Shown: in pieces, positions 33,881-41,910 of the stretch
Numbering within the stretch: position 1 is the first letter of the stretch
How the letters are laid out: each line of letters opens with the position of its first letter
From: BCD1 sp965230565
GTDB taxonomy: Bacteria > Bacteroidota > Bacteroidia > Chitinophagales > Saprospiraceae
DNA length: 64,000 nucleotides
NCBI GenBank assembly: GCA_965230565.1
Contig: CBDDLH010000015.1
Location: 248,001 to 312,000, forward strand
Direction of reading: 5' to 3'
Translations under genes and position numbers: made by a program
Notes under the pieces: generated by a model
What the model was told of the DNA's origin: nothing
Seen by the model: only the letters and a program-made list of their open reading frames with translations
Databases searched by the model: none

Positions 33881-34527
33881 TATTGAGGAAGTTCTATTGC
33901 GTAGACCAGCATATAACCACCTTTTTCTATTCGATAGTTAAGCGTGAAATGCATTTCAAAGGAAGCCTTCCGAACTGTTCCGGTGCAACTCCCGCCCTCT
34001 TTTTGGTAGGTAAAAGGATCGATGAGAATATTTTTCCGAAAATCCAGTTGTTTTCGACCATATGCTTTATAAAGACACTCCTTTGCCCCCCAAAGTACAT
34101 GAAGATGCTCAAGCCTGGTGGCATCATCAATACAGCTTAATTCCTCCGGCCTCATGACCCTCATGGCCACCCCTTCCAGTTTAGCAACAACCTTTTGAAT
34201 ATCCACCCCATTATTCAGGATTGAACCCACTGCGGCCGCCATTCCCTCTGAGTGGCTGATGGAAACATGATAAACTGAATTTTCCAGGTAGGGCTTACCA
34301 TATTCATCTTTGAGAAAGGCCCCACGTTTATTTCTTCCGGACATTTCATGTACCAAATGCCGCACAGCCAGCCATTCCAATCGCTTTGGACCTTTTATCA
34401 AACTCAACTGCCTGAGCTCTCCCGGATAGAGCAGCAATTGATGTAAAAACCAGTGCTCATCCTCGGTGATATCCCATACGCCGAGTTCAATATCTGACTC
34501 TATATGTTCGTGAAACAATAGTGGCAT
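33880..34527 (-). CDS. 4'-phosphopantetheinyl transferase (Sfp/AcpT-like)
   Basis: 215 aa. Signatures are VSISHSEGMAAA, the metal site NNGVDIQKV, and WGAKECLYKAYG (the family WxxKExxxK). The enzyme attaches phosphopantetheine from CoA to carrier proteins. In Sfp the metal site reads GIDIE; here the second acidic residue is Gln (GVDIQ), a conservative change that may alter metal binding. Length matches the Sfp class and exceeds AcpS (about 120 aa). No polyketide or peptide synthetase is close by; the target is probably the fatty-acid carrier protein. Its stop codon overlaps the T-run of a terminator on the other strand. Confidence 0.88.
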   Translation of the reverse strand: MPLLFHEHIESDIELGVWDITEDEHWFLHQLLLYPGELRQLSLIKGPKRLEWLAVRHLVHEMSGRNKRGAFLKDEYGKPYLENSVYHVSISHSEGMAAAVGSILNNGVDIQKVVAKLEGVAMRVMRPEELSCIDDATRLEHLHVLWGAKECLYKAYGRKQLDFRKNILIDPFTYQKEGGSCTGTVRKASFEMHFTLNYRIEKGGYMLVYAIELPQ

Positions 34528-34876
34528 TTGAAAACAATGATATTACTTACAAATGTTAAAGGTAAATTTTAGACTATTTAAATCAAAGAAAACCAGGGCC
34601 TGATAAACATGGAAATTTTCTTTTTTGTAATTTGCCGAAAAGTAATTAACTGGAGTGTGTTTTTTAATTTTGTAGGAAAATCTTGAAAAAAGTGCAATTA
34701 TATTCCATATTCGGAGAGGAAAGTGAATGAAATGGAAAAATGGATGGGTGGAAAAGGTTCCTTTATTCCAATAATCCTGTTCTTCCAATTATCCCTTTTT
34801 GTCTCAAAATTGTTTTTGTGGAAAATCACTCATTTTCAAAGACAATGATTCTCACATATTCTTAAGTATTTCGATC
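34528..34876. other. Intergenic region (divergent spacer)
   Basis: AT-rich spacer between the PPTase gene and the small membrane protein. Possible frames are short and lack any motif. No repeat or clear promoter box was found. Confidence 0.45.
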
Positions 34877-35035
34877 ATGGAAGAAGGAAAAAAACGCGGA
34901 GGAAGATTTGGCCGGATATTGCTGATCATCATAGTACTGATCCTGGCTATGCTGGTTATGCAAAAGATGGGTATTGACATTGTAAAAACGTCCGAAAAGT
35001 CTGAAGTAACCGATGACCCTCACCCCGGGTATTGA
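34877..35035 (+). CDS. Small single-pass membrane protein (52 aa)
   Basis: Starts at the ATG of MEEGKKRGGRFGRI: a basic N terminus, one hydrophobic helix (ILLIIIVLILAMLVM, residues 14-28), then a short acidic tail ending DDPHPGY. The frame is open 26 codons upstream, but that part is unlike the rest and has no ATG-signal logic. The basic-helix-acidic layout predicts N-in/C-out topology. The gene is followed 20 bp later by a nearly ideal terminator, which supports its being a real transcription unit. No family recognised. Confidence 0.65.
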   Translation: MEEGKKRGGRFGRILLIIIVLILAMLVMQKMGIDIVKTSEKSEVTDDPHPGY

Positions 35036-35055
35036 TCAATTTATTGTAGTAAATA

Positions 35056-35100
35056 AGACAAGCCGTGTACTAAACAGGTACACGGCTTGTCTGTTTTTTT
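35056..35100 (+). terminator. Very strong Rho-independent terminator of the 52-aa gene
   Basis: AGACAAGCCGTGTAC pairs perfectly (15 bp) with GTACACGGCTTGTCT around TAAACAG, then GTTTTTTT. The strongest hairpin in the window. Confidence 0.9.
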
Positions 35101-35306
35101 ATTAAAGGAAGTGTGAAAACTTCAAACTATTAACTTCCAAACTGGTTCAAGGAGTTGAATGTTCAAATTGTTTTAAGCGAAATCCCGAACAAACAATATC
35201 TGGAAGATTTAAGCCTCAATTTTGGCAGTTACATGAACGGCTTTCTTTACATTCAACCGTAAATCGTCCACCGTAAGCCGTCAGTCGTTAATTACTACAG
35301 ACGCTA

Positions 35307-35894
35307 TTATTCCCTAAGAAATACCAATTCATCCTCATCCGATAAAGTGATCAAAACGGAGGGCTCTCCCGGAGTTTTGTCATCCTGCCTGTATCTGGCT
35401 ACATAATCCACAGCCTGAATTACTTCAGAACTGATAGCGCCAAAGGTTGCCGGCAAATATTGCTGGTCAAAACTGGCAAAACAAGTCAATAAGGGGTTCT
35501 GGAATTCTCCGATCAACTCCTTACAATAATCATCCTGACAAATCCTGAAGGCTATGTCTTCGTCAATCAAGGTGTTCGCCAGGTTTTTGGGTTCACTGAA
35601 TTTAACACTCAATGGTCTGGTGTGGTATAGTAATAAAGTTTCAATTCTTGGATGTAAATGTTTGATATGCTTCTTCAGCATTGGAATGGATTCAACGATG
35701 ATTTCTAGTGATGCATTGTTACTGACAAGATCCAGTAGTTTTTGAACTGCCACTTCGTTTGTCGCATCACAACCAATACTCCAAAGGGTATCCGTGGGGT
35801 ACAATATCATACCTCCACCTTGTAGTGTAGTCAGAGCATCGCTCAGCTCATAGTTTGGTAGCATAAGAGTAGTTCGCTTTGTAAAGGTCGTCAT
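35307..35894 (-). CDS. Sua5/YrdC/YciO-family protein (threonylcarbamoyl-AMP synthase-like)
   Basis: 195 aa when started at MTTFTKRTTLM (ATG at 35894); the frame extends 50 codons upstream through hydrophobic sequence unlike the family, so the shorter form is preferred. The core opens GGMILYPTDTLWSIGCDATN, the ATP/threonine site of Sua5/YrdC (usually PTDTVYGLG), and includes PLSVKF at the usual place. YrdC makes threonylcarbamoyl-AMP for t6A37 in tRNA. It is a single-domain form without the Sua5 extension and could be the paralogue YciO. Good family match; exact paralogue uncertain. Confidence 0.82.
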   Translation of the reverse strand: MTTFTKRTTLMLPNYELSDALTTLQGGGMILYPTDTLWSIGCDATNEVAVQKLLDLVSNNASLEIIVESIPMLKKHIKHLHPRIETLLLYHTRPLSVKFSEPKNLANTLIDEDIAFRICQDDYCKELIGEFQNPLLTCFASFDQQYLPATFGAISSEVIQAVDYVARYRQDDKTPGEPSVLITLSDEDELVFLRE

Positions 35895-36399
35895 TAACTG
35901 TGGGTTTATTATTGATAAAAAGCTCAATGTATTCTGAACACATTTTTTAATCATTGTATTGCGAAAAAAACCGGCAATGTGGATAAACGATATTAGAATT
36001 GGAAATATTGTTGCCCCAAAGGAATAAAATAAGTTTGATGTCAAAATTGTTTATTTCTGTCTTGGCCAATCTATTTTCAGGTTAAAATCCGGATTTTGAA
36101 CAACTGGACATGGATAGAAATAAGGTTCTAAATCACCCCATTTACTACCTTGTCCGCATAGAACAATTCATCCGATTAAACCCTGATTTCATCTAAAAGC
36201 CCGGGAATAATCAAAATTTTCAGCTTTCCTTCGTTATTGTTAAAAAAGTAATTTTTAAAAATGTTTTGGAACTAATCATTTTTTAGTACTAATTTCGTTT
36301 GAGTTTTGTGTTTGATTGTATGTGGAAAGTGATTTTATGACAACCCAAGCGACTTATTCTAATACCCTATGAATAAAGTGCATTCAAACAATTTTTACT
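35895..36399. other. Intergenic region (divergent spacer)
   Basis: 505 bp, AT-rich. A promoter-like pair (TTTTG, 21 bp, TAATTTCG) at 36265-36298 points to the GH3-type gene. No gene or repeat copy seen. Confidence 0.5.
36265..36298 (+). promoter_or_regulatory. Candidate promoter of the GH3-type gene
   Basis: TTTTG at 36265-36269, a 21-bp spacer, then TAATTTCG at 36291-36298, one mismatch to TAnnTTTG. Spacing fits the Bacteroidota -33/-7 arrangement; the leader would be about 95 nt. Confidence 0.35.
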
Positions 36400-37941
36400 A
36401 TGCCTGATTCAGTAAATCCGGGTATCCTGAAAAGAGGAGCCAAATTGGTAAAAACCCTGGATCTTGGACACTTTTCAGCCCTTTCATTACAAAAGCGCAC
36501 CCTTCGACAACTGCTTAGGCAGGCCGGGAATACCGCTTTTGGTGAATTCTATGATTTTCCCGGGATCAATGGTTCTGGTAATCCAATAGACAATTTCAGG
36601 AAAACGGTCCCCATCCATGATTATGACAAAATCTTTAATGAATGGTGGCACCGTAGTTTAAAGGGCGAAAAGAATATCGCCTGGCGCGGAACTGTCAAAT
36701 ATTTTGGTTTGAGTTCAGGGACGACAGGAGCTGCCAGCAAATACATTCCCATAACAACAGATATGACCCGTGCCATGCGACAAACGGCTTTCCGCATGTT
36801 TGCCTGTTTGCCGAAGTACGGATTACCCGCAAGTTTTTATCTTAAGAACTGGTTTATGATTGGCGGAAGTGCCAGCTTACGGCCTGAAGGTAATTGTTTT
36901 GTTGGTGACCTGAGCGGAATTAATGCCAAACAACCGCCCATTTGGATCAGACCTTATTTCAAACCCGGAGTACAGATTGCCCATTATAAAGATTGGGATG
37001 AACGCATTCATGCCATAGCGACCAATGCCGCTAAATGGAATATCGGAGTGGTAACCGGAATTCCTTCTTGGGTACAACTGGCGTTCGAATACATCATCGA
37101 TTACCATAAATTAGACACTATTCATGATATCTGGCCAAACCTTTCTGTTTTTGTGACGGGAGGAACGGCTTTCCCTCCCTACCAGAAAAGTTTTGAAAAA
37201 CTTTTAGCCAAACCGCTGATCTATCAGGACTCTTACCTGGCATCAGAAGGATTTGTGGCGTATCAGGCGCGTCCAGGTACCAACGCTATGAAACTGGCAC
37301 TTAACAATGGTATATATTTCGAATTTGTACCATTCAATCAGGATAATTTTGACGCTGACGGGAACATAAAGGCCGATGCAAAGGCTCTTCACATTGGGGA
37401 GGTAGAGGAAGGAATGGATTATGCATTATTATTAAGTACTTGTGCCGGAGCATGGAGATACCTGATCGGCGATACCATTCGTTTCACAGATCTGGAGCGG
37501 AAAGAAATTCTCATTACCGGACGTACCAAACATTTTCTCAGTATTTGTGGGGAACATTTGTCGATAGATAATATGAACCAGGCCTTGCATAAAACGGAAG
37601 AGATCCTGGATATTTCTGTTGGAGAATTCACCGTTTCCGGGGTCAAATCAGGAAGCCACTTTGCGCATAAATGGTACCTGGGCAGTGATAAAAAAACCGA
37701 CAAATCCAAAGTTGCGAAAGTGCTTGACGAACAACTCATGTTGGTAAATGATGATTATCGAGCGGAAAGAAATGCCATGTTGCAGGACCTGAAACTCGAA
37801 ATAATTCCTAATGATATTTTTATTAACTGGCAAAGATCCATCGGAAAACTCAATGGCCAAAGTAAGATTCCCAGGGTCATGAGATCTTCACAATTTGCTG
37901 ATTGGGAAGCTTTTGTAAAAAAAGAACTGAGTAAACTTTGA
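36400..37941 (+). CDS. GH3-family acyl-adenylating enzyme
   Basis: 513 aa. The family signature FGLSSGTTGAASKYIPIT is the ATP-binding loop; YLASEGFVAYQARPG and YLIGDTIRFTD follow, then the C-terminal hinge ITGRTKHFLSICGEHLS. Plant GH3 enzymes adenylate jasmonate or auxin and conjugate them to amino acids; bacterial members are common in Bacteroidota and their substrates are mostly unknown. The following LysE-type exporter overlaps by 4 bp (TTGA) and is probably co-translated. This pairing suggests export of an acyl-amino acid or related product, which is inference. Confidence 0.88.
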   Translation: MPDSVNPGILKRGAKLVKTLDLGHFSALSLQKRTLRQLLRQAGNTAFGEFYDFPGINGSGNPIDNFRKTVPIHDYDKIFNEWWHRSLKGEKNIAWRGTVKYFGLSSGTTGAASKYIPITTDMTRAMRQTAFRMFACLPKYGLPASFYLKNWFMIGGSASLRPEGNCFVGDLSGINAKQPPIWIRPYFKPGVQIAHYKDWDERIHAIATNAAKWNIGVVTGIPSWVQLAFEYIIDYHKLDTIHDIWPNLSVFVTGGTAFPPYQKSFEKLLAKPLIYQDSYLASEGFVAYQARPGTNAMKLALNNGIYFEFVPFNQDNFDADGNIKADAKALHIGEVEEGMDYALLLSTCAGAWRYLIGDTIRFTDLERKEILITGRTKHFLSICGEHLSIDNMNQALHKTEEILDISVGEFTVSGVKSGSHFAHKWYLGSDKKTDKSKVAKVLDEQLMLVNDDYRAERNAMLQDLKLEIIPNDIFINWQRSIGKLNGQSKIPRVMRSSQFADWEAFVKKELSKL

Positions 37942-38561
37942 ATTTAATCTGGCAGGGCATCTTATTGGGATTAGGGCTCAGTGTTTTGGTTGGCCCAATG
38001 TTATTTTTATACCTTCAGGTGGGCATACAAAGAGGCTTCCGGGCTGCCCTGTTCCTTGGTCTGGGTACCTGGATGAGCGATCTGCTTTTTATTCTATGTA
38101 TCTATTTTGGTGTCCATTACGTTGAAAAGATTACCGATTCAGCCGGCTTTTCCCTATGGATGGGTATTGTTGGGGGCATCATTCTCGTTTCCATTGGTAT
38201 CGGATTATTGCTGAGCAAGCCTCCAAAAGGGACGGATAGTACTCCTGAAATCAAAAAAAACACCACCTATTTTGGACTTTGGCTCAAAGGTATTCTGATC
38301 AATTCCTTCAACCCTTTTGCCGTATTTTTCTGGCTGAGCGTCATGACAGGATATTCATCAAAAAATCTGGGCGGACAGCAAATGTCATTATTATTTGGCG
38401 GTATACTCGGAACAATCATGCTTACGGATATCATTAAAATCCTTGGAGCCAAACAGCTCAAAAAAATTATCAGCAAACAAACAACAGGCATTGTATTACA
38501 CAAAATTGTAGGAACGGTCCTGGTTGTTTTCGGCCTGGCATTAATTTATCGCGTCTGGTGA
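37938..38561 (+). CDS. LysE/RhtB-family exporter
   Basis: 207 aa, about six transmembrane helices. Opens IWQGILLGLGLSVLVGPMLFLYLQVGIQRGFRAA, the classic LysE N-terminal motif (GP.....V.....G...), and later INSFNPFAVFFWLSVM. LysE/RhtB members export basic or neutral amino acids and derivatives. The start is TTG at 37938, overlapping the upstream TGA by TTGA; no ATG is placed early enough to keep the first helix, so TTG is preferred. Translational coupling to the GH3-type gene implies joint function. Confidence 0.88.
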   Translation: MNLIWQGILLGLGLSVLVGPMLFLYLQVGIQRGFRAALFLGLGTWMSDLLFILCIYFGVHYVEKITDSAGFSLWMGIVGGIILVSIGIGLLLSKPPKGTDSTPEIKKNTTYFGLWLKGILINSFNPFAVFFWLSVMTGYSSKNLGGQQMSLLFGGILGTIMLTDIIKILGAKQLKKIISKQTTGIVLHKIVGTVLVVFGLALIYRVW

Positions 38562-38667
38562 TAATTAAAAAAATCCCAATCCCATTTACCTTTTCATTGT
38601 GTTTGAAAAACGGTCAACTTTATTTAGGGATCAACAACTCATCACTTTACACTTTGCATTTTGCACT

Positions 38668-39864
38668 TTACCCCCTGTATTTCATAAATGGAAAGACTTC
38701 TCCTGCTTTAAAATGCTCCCTACCAGCCGGGATTTCCAGGAATGCGTCTGCAGTGGCCAGATTCGCATGATCCCCGGAACCATTACCGGTCTGTGGATGC
38801 GCCAGGATACTTCCATCTTTTTTGTATTCAAGCTTCACCTGTAAATAATAGGTGAGATCAGGTTTGAAATAGTAATCTTCTGCAAGAATGGCAAAGGGCA
38901 GATCCTGGCTCATACCAAGACTTTCCATAAACCAGGAGTGAACATATCTATGTGCACACATAAAGGTTGATACAGGATTGCCCGGAAGGGCAAACACCCT
39001 GGCCCCGGAAGGACTGACTCCAAACCAAAACGGCTTACCGGGACGTTGTTTGACCCTGTGAAATAATTTCTTTACGCCAAGTTGTTCCAAAGCCTCTGGA
39101 ATATAATCGAACTTTCCTTTAGAGACCCCTCCACTCATGACGATCAGTTTATAGGTTTTGAGCAGGTGTTCCAGTTTTTCTAAAATAGCTTGCTTTTCAT
39201 CAGCCAGGTGTTCCATACTCGACTGGATGCCCCATTGCTCCAGAGTAGCTTTTAGCTGATGAACATTGGATTTTCTGATCTGGTGTTCCAGAGGAGATTG
39301 TCCAACATCCACAAGTTCGTCACCTGTAGAAATGATCACTGCTTTGGGGATATCGGCAACCCTAAGATGTGTTTTTCCGATCGTTGCTGCAATGCCGATC
39401 TCAGCCGGGCTGATCTTAACGCCTGCTTTAACCAATACTTCTCCGGCAAGGCAATCCTCTCCTTTACGATGAACATTCTTTTTGTATTTCAGCTCGTCCA
39501 AAAGAAAAGTGGCCTTACCGTCTTTTATTTCCAGGTCTTCATAACGGATTACAGTATCCGTATTGGCAGGCAATATCGCACCAGTCATTATTTCAATACA
39601 GCTTTCAGGATCCTGCATGGTGATCCTGGGAGCTCCGGCTGGCCCTACCGCTTCTATAGGAAAGGTACGAACACCTTTCTCAAAAGCAGCATAGTTAATA
39701 GCTATACCATCCATGGTAACTCTGTGATATGGTGGGAAATCCCTGTCTGCAGTCAGATCTTCGAGTAGAATCTCGCCATTTGCTTCATCCAAGGGAACCG
39801 TTTTCTCCTCTATTCCAATCTTATTCCTCAGGATTATTTCACTTGCTTCCGCTACACTGATCAT
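38668..39864 (-). CDS. moeA: Molybdopterin molybdotransferase
   Basis: 398 aa, full length for MoeA. Motifs in order: DRDFPPYHRVTMDGIA (N terminus), MTGAILPANTDTVIRYEDL, VIISTGDELVDVGQ and MSGGVSKGKFDYIPEAL (the MoCF-like molybdate/MPT-binding domain), and FALPGNPVSTFMCAHRYV, followed by the C-terminal beta-barrel. It inserts molybdate into adenylylated molybdopterin. No other moa/mob genes are nearby; a molybdopterin oxidoreductase begins beyond the right end of the window (62229-64000) and is a likely client. Isolated on the minus strand. Confidence 0.95.
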   Translation of the reverse strand: MISVAEASEIILRNKIGIEEKTVPLDEANGEILLEDLTADRDFPPYHRVTMDGIAINYAAFEKGVRTFPIEAVGPAGAPRITMQDPESCIEIMTGAILPANTDTVIRYEDLEIKDGKATFLLDELKYKKNVHRKGEDCLAGEVLVKAGVKISPAEIGIAATIGKTHLRVADIPKAVIISTGDELVDVGQSPLEHQIRKSNVHQLKATLEQWGIQSSMEHLADEKQAILEKLEHLLKTYKLIVMSGGVSKGKFDYIPEALEQLGVKKLFHRVKQRPGKPFWFGVSPSGARVFALPGNPVSTFMCAHRYVHSWFMESLGMSQDLPFAILAEDYYFKPDLTYYLQVKLEYKKDGSILAHPQTGNGSGDHANLATADAFLEIPAGREHFKAGEVFPFMKYRG

Positions 39865-40117
39865 AGGCCTTTTTTTGATGGCAAGGATAGCTATTTCCGT
39901 ACTTCAAACAGCAATTTTTTAGAAAAAAAAGCCCATTTATAACTTTTTTCTAAAAAAATTCCTGCTAAAATCATCACGATTTCTATTAAATATAACAGAA
40001 AAAAGGACACCACAACAACCATAAAACACTGAAAAACAATATATTAAGAAAAAAATTAGAATTGAAAACAATACAGTAATTACCCAAATTGTACTAATTT
40101 AAACAAGTTAAGGGTGC

Positions 40118-40125
40118 CATATTTG
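40118..40125 (+). promoter_or_regulatory. Promoter-like box (CATATTTG) of RNA copy A
   Basis: One mismatch to TAnnTTTG. It aligns with CATCTTTG of copy B, and both are followed by GTATT.TCAAA. An upstream AAATTGTACT.ATTTA block is conserved at the same 26-bp distance in both copies (TTG at 40089 and 40658). Confidence 0.4.
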
Positions 40126-40261
40126 TATTGTCAAAGGAAATAAACTTAATGAAGTTTAAGATAAAAGAGAGGTTACAAACAATACCACTAATAACAAATT
40201 GTAACAAATAATAATAGACTTACTACAACAAGTATAATCCACGAATACGAATTATAATCTT

Positions 40262-40309
40262 ATGAATTTTTTCCAAGGGATATTAAAGAATATCCTTTTT
40301 GGTATGTAG
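40262..40309 (+). CDS. Possible 15-aa peptide frame within RNA copy A
   Basis: ATG to TAG encodes MNFFQGILKNILFGM, hydrophobic with a single Lys. The identical frame occurs at 40819 in copy B. No ribosome-binding site is evident and the sequence is also constrained by RNA hairpins, so conservation does not prove translation. Low confidence. Confidence 0.25.
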   Translation: MNFFQGILKNILFGM

Positions 40310-40333
40310 ATAGCCTCTCAAAGTTTTTTTGAT

Positions 40334-40363
40334 GCCGACTGTTTTTGCAGTCGGCTTTTTTTG
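40334..40363 (+). terminator. Terminator of RNA copy A
   Basis: GCCGACTG pairs perfectly with CAGTCGGC around TTTTTG and is followed by seven T. Confidence 0.85.
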
Positions 40364-40686
40364 TTTATAGACTATTCTACGCTATCAATTTGCTTTTGTT
40401 TCAATTCTGGCAACTTTATTTGAACTTTTTCTAAATTATTTTTTGAGATTCTTCCAACTATCCATTTCACTTATATAATCTCATCCCGGCAAATTGGGGA
40501 CATTCAAATTTGTATGAAAATGATTTTGTTTGGAATATTCCCTCAAAAAAAAATCTTATTCTATACAAAAACAAAACCCATAAATAAACATAACTAACTT
40601 AAAATCAGTTGCTTATAAATAACAAAAGAGTAAAAAAAGATACAGCAATCTATCAAATTGTACTTATTTAGCAAGTTTTTTAGCTG

Positions 40687-40694
40687 CATCTTTG
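40687..40694 (+). promoter_or_regulatory. Promoter-like box (CATCTTTG) of RNA copy B
   Basis: Aligned with the box of copy A, with the same upstream TTG block at the same distance and the same GTATTATCAAAAG downstream. Confidence 0.4.
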
Positions 40695-40818
40695 TATTAT
40701 CAAAAGAGAAAAAAGTATTTGAAATAATAAGGAGAGGCTACTGAAAAATACCACTAATAACAAATTATAGTAGACTTACTACAAACAAGCATAATCCACG
40801 AATACGAATTATAATCTT

Positions 40819-40866
40819 ATGAATTTTTTCCAAGGGATATTAAAGAATATCCTTTTTGGTATGTAG
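40819..40866 (+). CDS. Possible 15-aa peptide frame within RNA copy B
   Basis: Same MNFFQGILKNILFGM as in copy A, with no synonymous differences, so there is no codon-level evidence for or against translation. Confidence 0.25.
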   Translation: MNFFQGILKNILFGM

Positions 40867-40890
40867 ATAGCCTCTCAAAGTTTTTTTGAA

Positions 40891-40918
40891 GCCGACTGTT
40901 TTACAGTTGGCTTTTTTT
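40891..40918 (+). terminator. Terminator of RNA copy B
   Basis: GCCGACTG pairs with CAGTTGGC (one G-U) and is followed by seven T. Confidence 0.85.
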
Positions 40919-41085
40919 GTTTGCTGAATCTTTTTACGTACACACCTCTCTAATTGTTACAAACTACATATTATTTTTTTTATTATTTCATCCCTTTTCC
41001 CACTATGCCCCTTCTTTAAATTCCATCTATCCAATAATTTCCTATAAGCAAGGGTAATTTCTTTCTTTTAGCCTATTTTTACATC

Positions 41086-41813
41086 ATGCTACTCACCACC
41101 AAAGGCATAGTGCTTAAATCCATCAAATACGGCGAGACAAGCCTTATCGTGGATATTTTTACCGAGGAACTCGGACTGAGAAAGTATATTGTCAGTGGAG
41201 TACGTAAGAAAAAATCCAGGATTGGCGCTGCTCTGCTGCAGGTTATGTCACAAGTGGAGATTGTAGCCTACGAGCGGGAAGGAAAAGATTTAAACCGGTT
41301 AAAGGAGATTCGATCGGCATATGTTTATCAAAATATTCCTCTCAATATTCATAAGGGAGCTGTGGGGCTATTCATGGCTGAAATGGCTCAAAAGACATTG
41401 AGGGAGACGGAAGCTAACCAGCCATTATTTGATTTTCTGTCTAAATAGTTTCATCCACCTGGATACGCATTCCGGAAATATCGGCAATTTACCTTTATGC
41501 TTCCTTTTGGAATTGAGCGCATTTCCTAGGTTTCCTACCTGAAACTGATCCTGAAGTAAATGAAAGTTTTTTTGATCTCGAGAATGGAGTTTTCACCCAT
41601 ATGGAACCCTTGCATAATAACCATCTTGATGTAGAGCACAGCCAGATTCTTGCTATTTTGCTCAACGCCCACTTTGACAAATGTCATGAATTAAAACTCA
41701 ACGTCAGGCAACGCAGATTCCTGCTGGAAAAACTACTCGACTATTACCGGTATCATATTGAAAATCTGCCGGTCATTAATTCGCATCTAATTTTGAAGGA
41801 AATTCTAGGTTAG
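41086..41813 (+). pseudogene. recO: recO, DNA repair protein RecO, interrupted by two frameshifts
   Basis: Three frames in order rebuild a ~240-aa RecO. MLLTTKGIVLKSIKYGETSL to FDFLSK (41086-41445) is the OB-fold domain. FIHLDTHSGNIGNLP with CFLLELSAF (from 41450) and LGFLPETDPEVNESFFDL onward (from about 41526) form the helical domain, ending LILKEILG at 41813. Two +1 shifts separate them, one at TAGT (41446-41449) and one extra C near 41524. RecO loads RecA with RecR and is usually kept. Either the gene is inactive, is read by frameshifting (no slippery site seen), or the sequence has two indel errors; no long homopolymer lies at either site. Confidence 0.85.
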
Positions 41814-41843
41814 CATAAATATAATTTTCACTTGGAAAAAAAG

Positions 41844-41886
41844 ACAAAGGGATACCCCAGAAAGTCCTGGTTATCCCTTTGAGTCT
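41844..41886. terminator. Terminator between recO and the Kbp-like gene
   Basis: ACAAAGGGATA pairs with TATCCCTTTG (inner CCAG/CTGG adds stability). Flanking A-rich and T-containing sequence lets it serve both converging genes. Confidence 0.65.
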
Positions 41887-41910
41887 TTAATTTCTTATGT
41901 CATTTTTTCC

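Larger units (their letters stand above)
40131..40363 (+). ncRNA. Candidate structured RNA, copy A
   Basis: Elements seen: helix P1 GAGAGGTTA (40167-40175) with TAGCCTCTC (40311-40319), one U-G pair; helix P2 ATACCA (40182-40187) with TGGTAT (40300-40305); hairpin P3 GGATATT-AAAG-AATATCC (40278-40295); terminator GCCGACTG/CAGTCGGC plus T-run (40334-40363). The same set is found in copy B, where P1 has a C-G pair instead of U-G, so the helix tolerates a substitution without breaking. A 15-codon frame MNFFQGILKNILFGM (40262-40309) overlaps P3 and P2. Transcript ends are inferred. No known family recognised. Confidence 0.65.
40700..40919 (+). ncRNA. Candidate structured RNA, copy B
   Basis: P1 GAGAGGCTA (40732-40740) with TAGCCTCTC (40868-40876), nine Watson-Crick pairs; P2 ATACCA (40748-40753) with TGGTAT (40857-40862); P3 GGATATT-AAAG-AATATCC (40835-40852); terminator GCCGACTG with CAGTTGGC (one G-U instead of copy A's G-C) and T-run. 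Between the P2 left arm and P3 both copies share ACTAATAACAAATT and ACGAATACGAATTATAATC. The two wobble differences between the copies both preserve pairing, as expected for a functional RNA duplicated in tandem. The identical 15-codon frame lies at 40819-40866. Confidence 0.65.
39865..41085. other. 1.2-kb intergenic region carrying two near-identical small-RNA loci
   Basis: No protein gene of normal size. Strongly AT-rich. It contains two copies, about 560 bp apart, of a block with promoter-like box, structured region and terminator. The copies are identical over the ~100 bp from ATAATCCACGAATACG to the start of the terminator and diverge in between and upstream. Confidence 0.7.

Noticed and set aside
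34543..34788. 81-codon minus-strand frame upstream of the PPTase gene
   Set aside because: AT-rich chance frame with no ribosome-binding site or domain; it would be the only content of a promoter region.
40131..40919. 6S RNA or tmRNA
   Set aside because: No open central bubble with -10-like mimic was recognised, and no tRNA-like ends or tag frame ending in ALAA is present. A covariance search would settle this.
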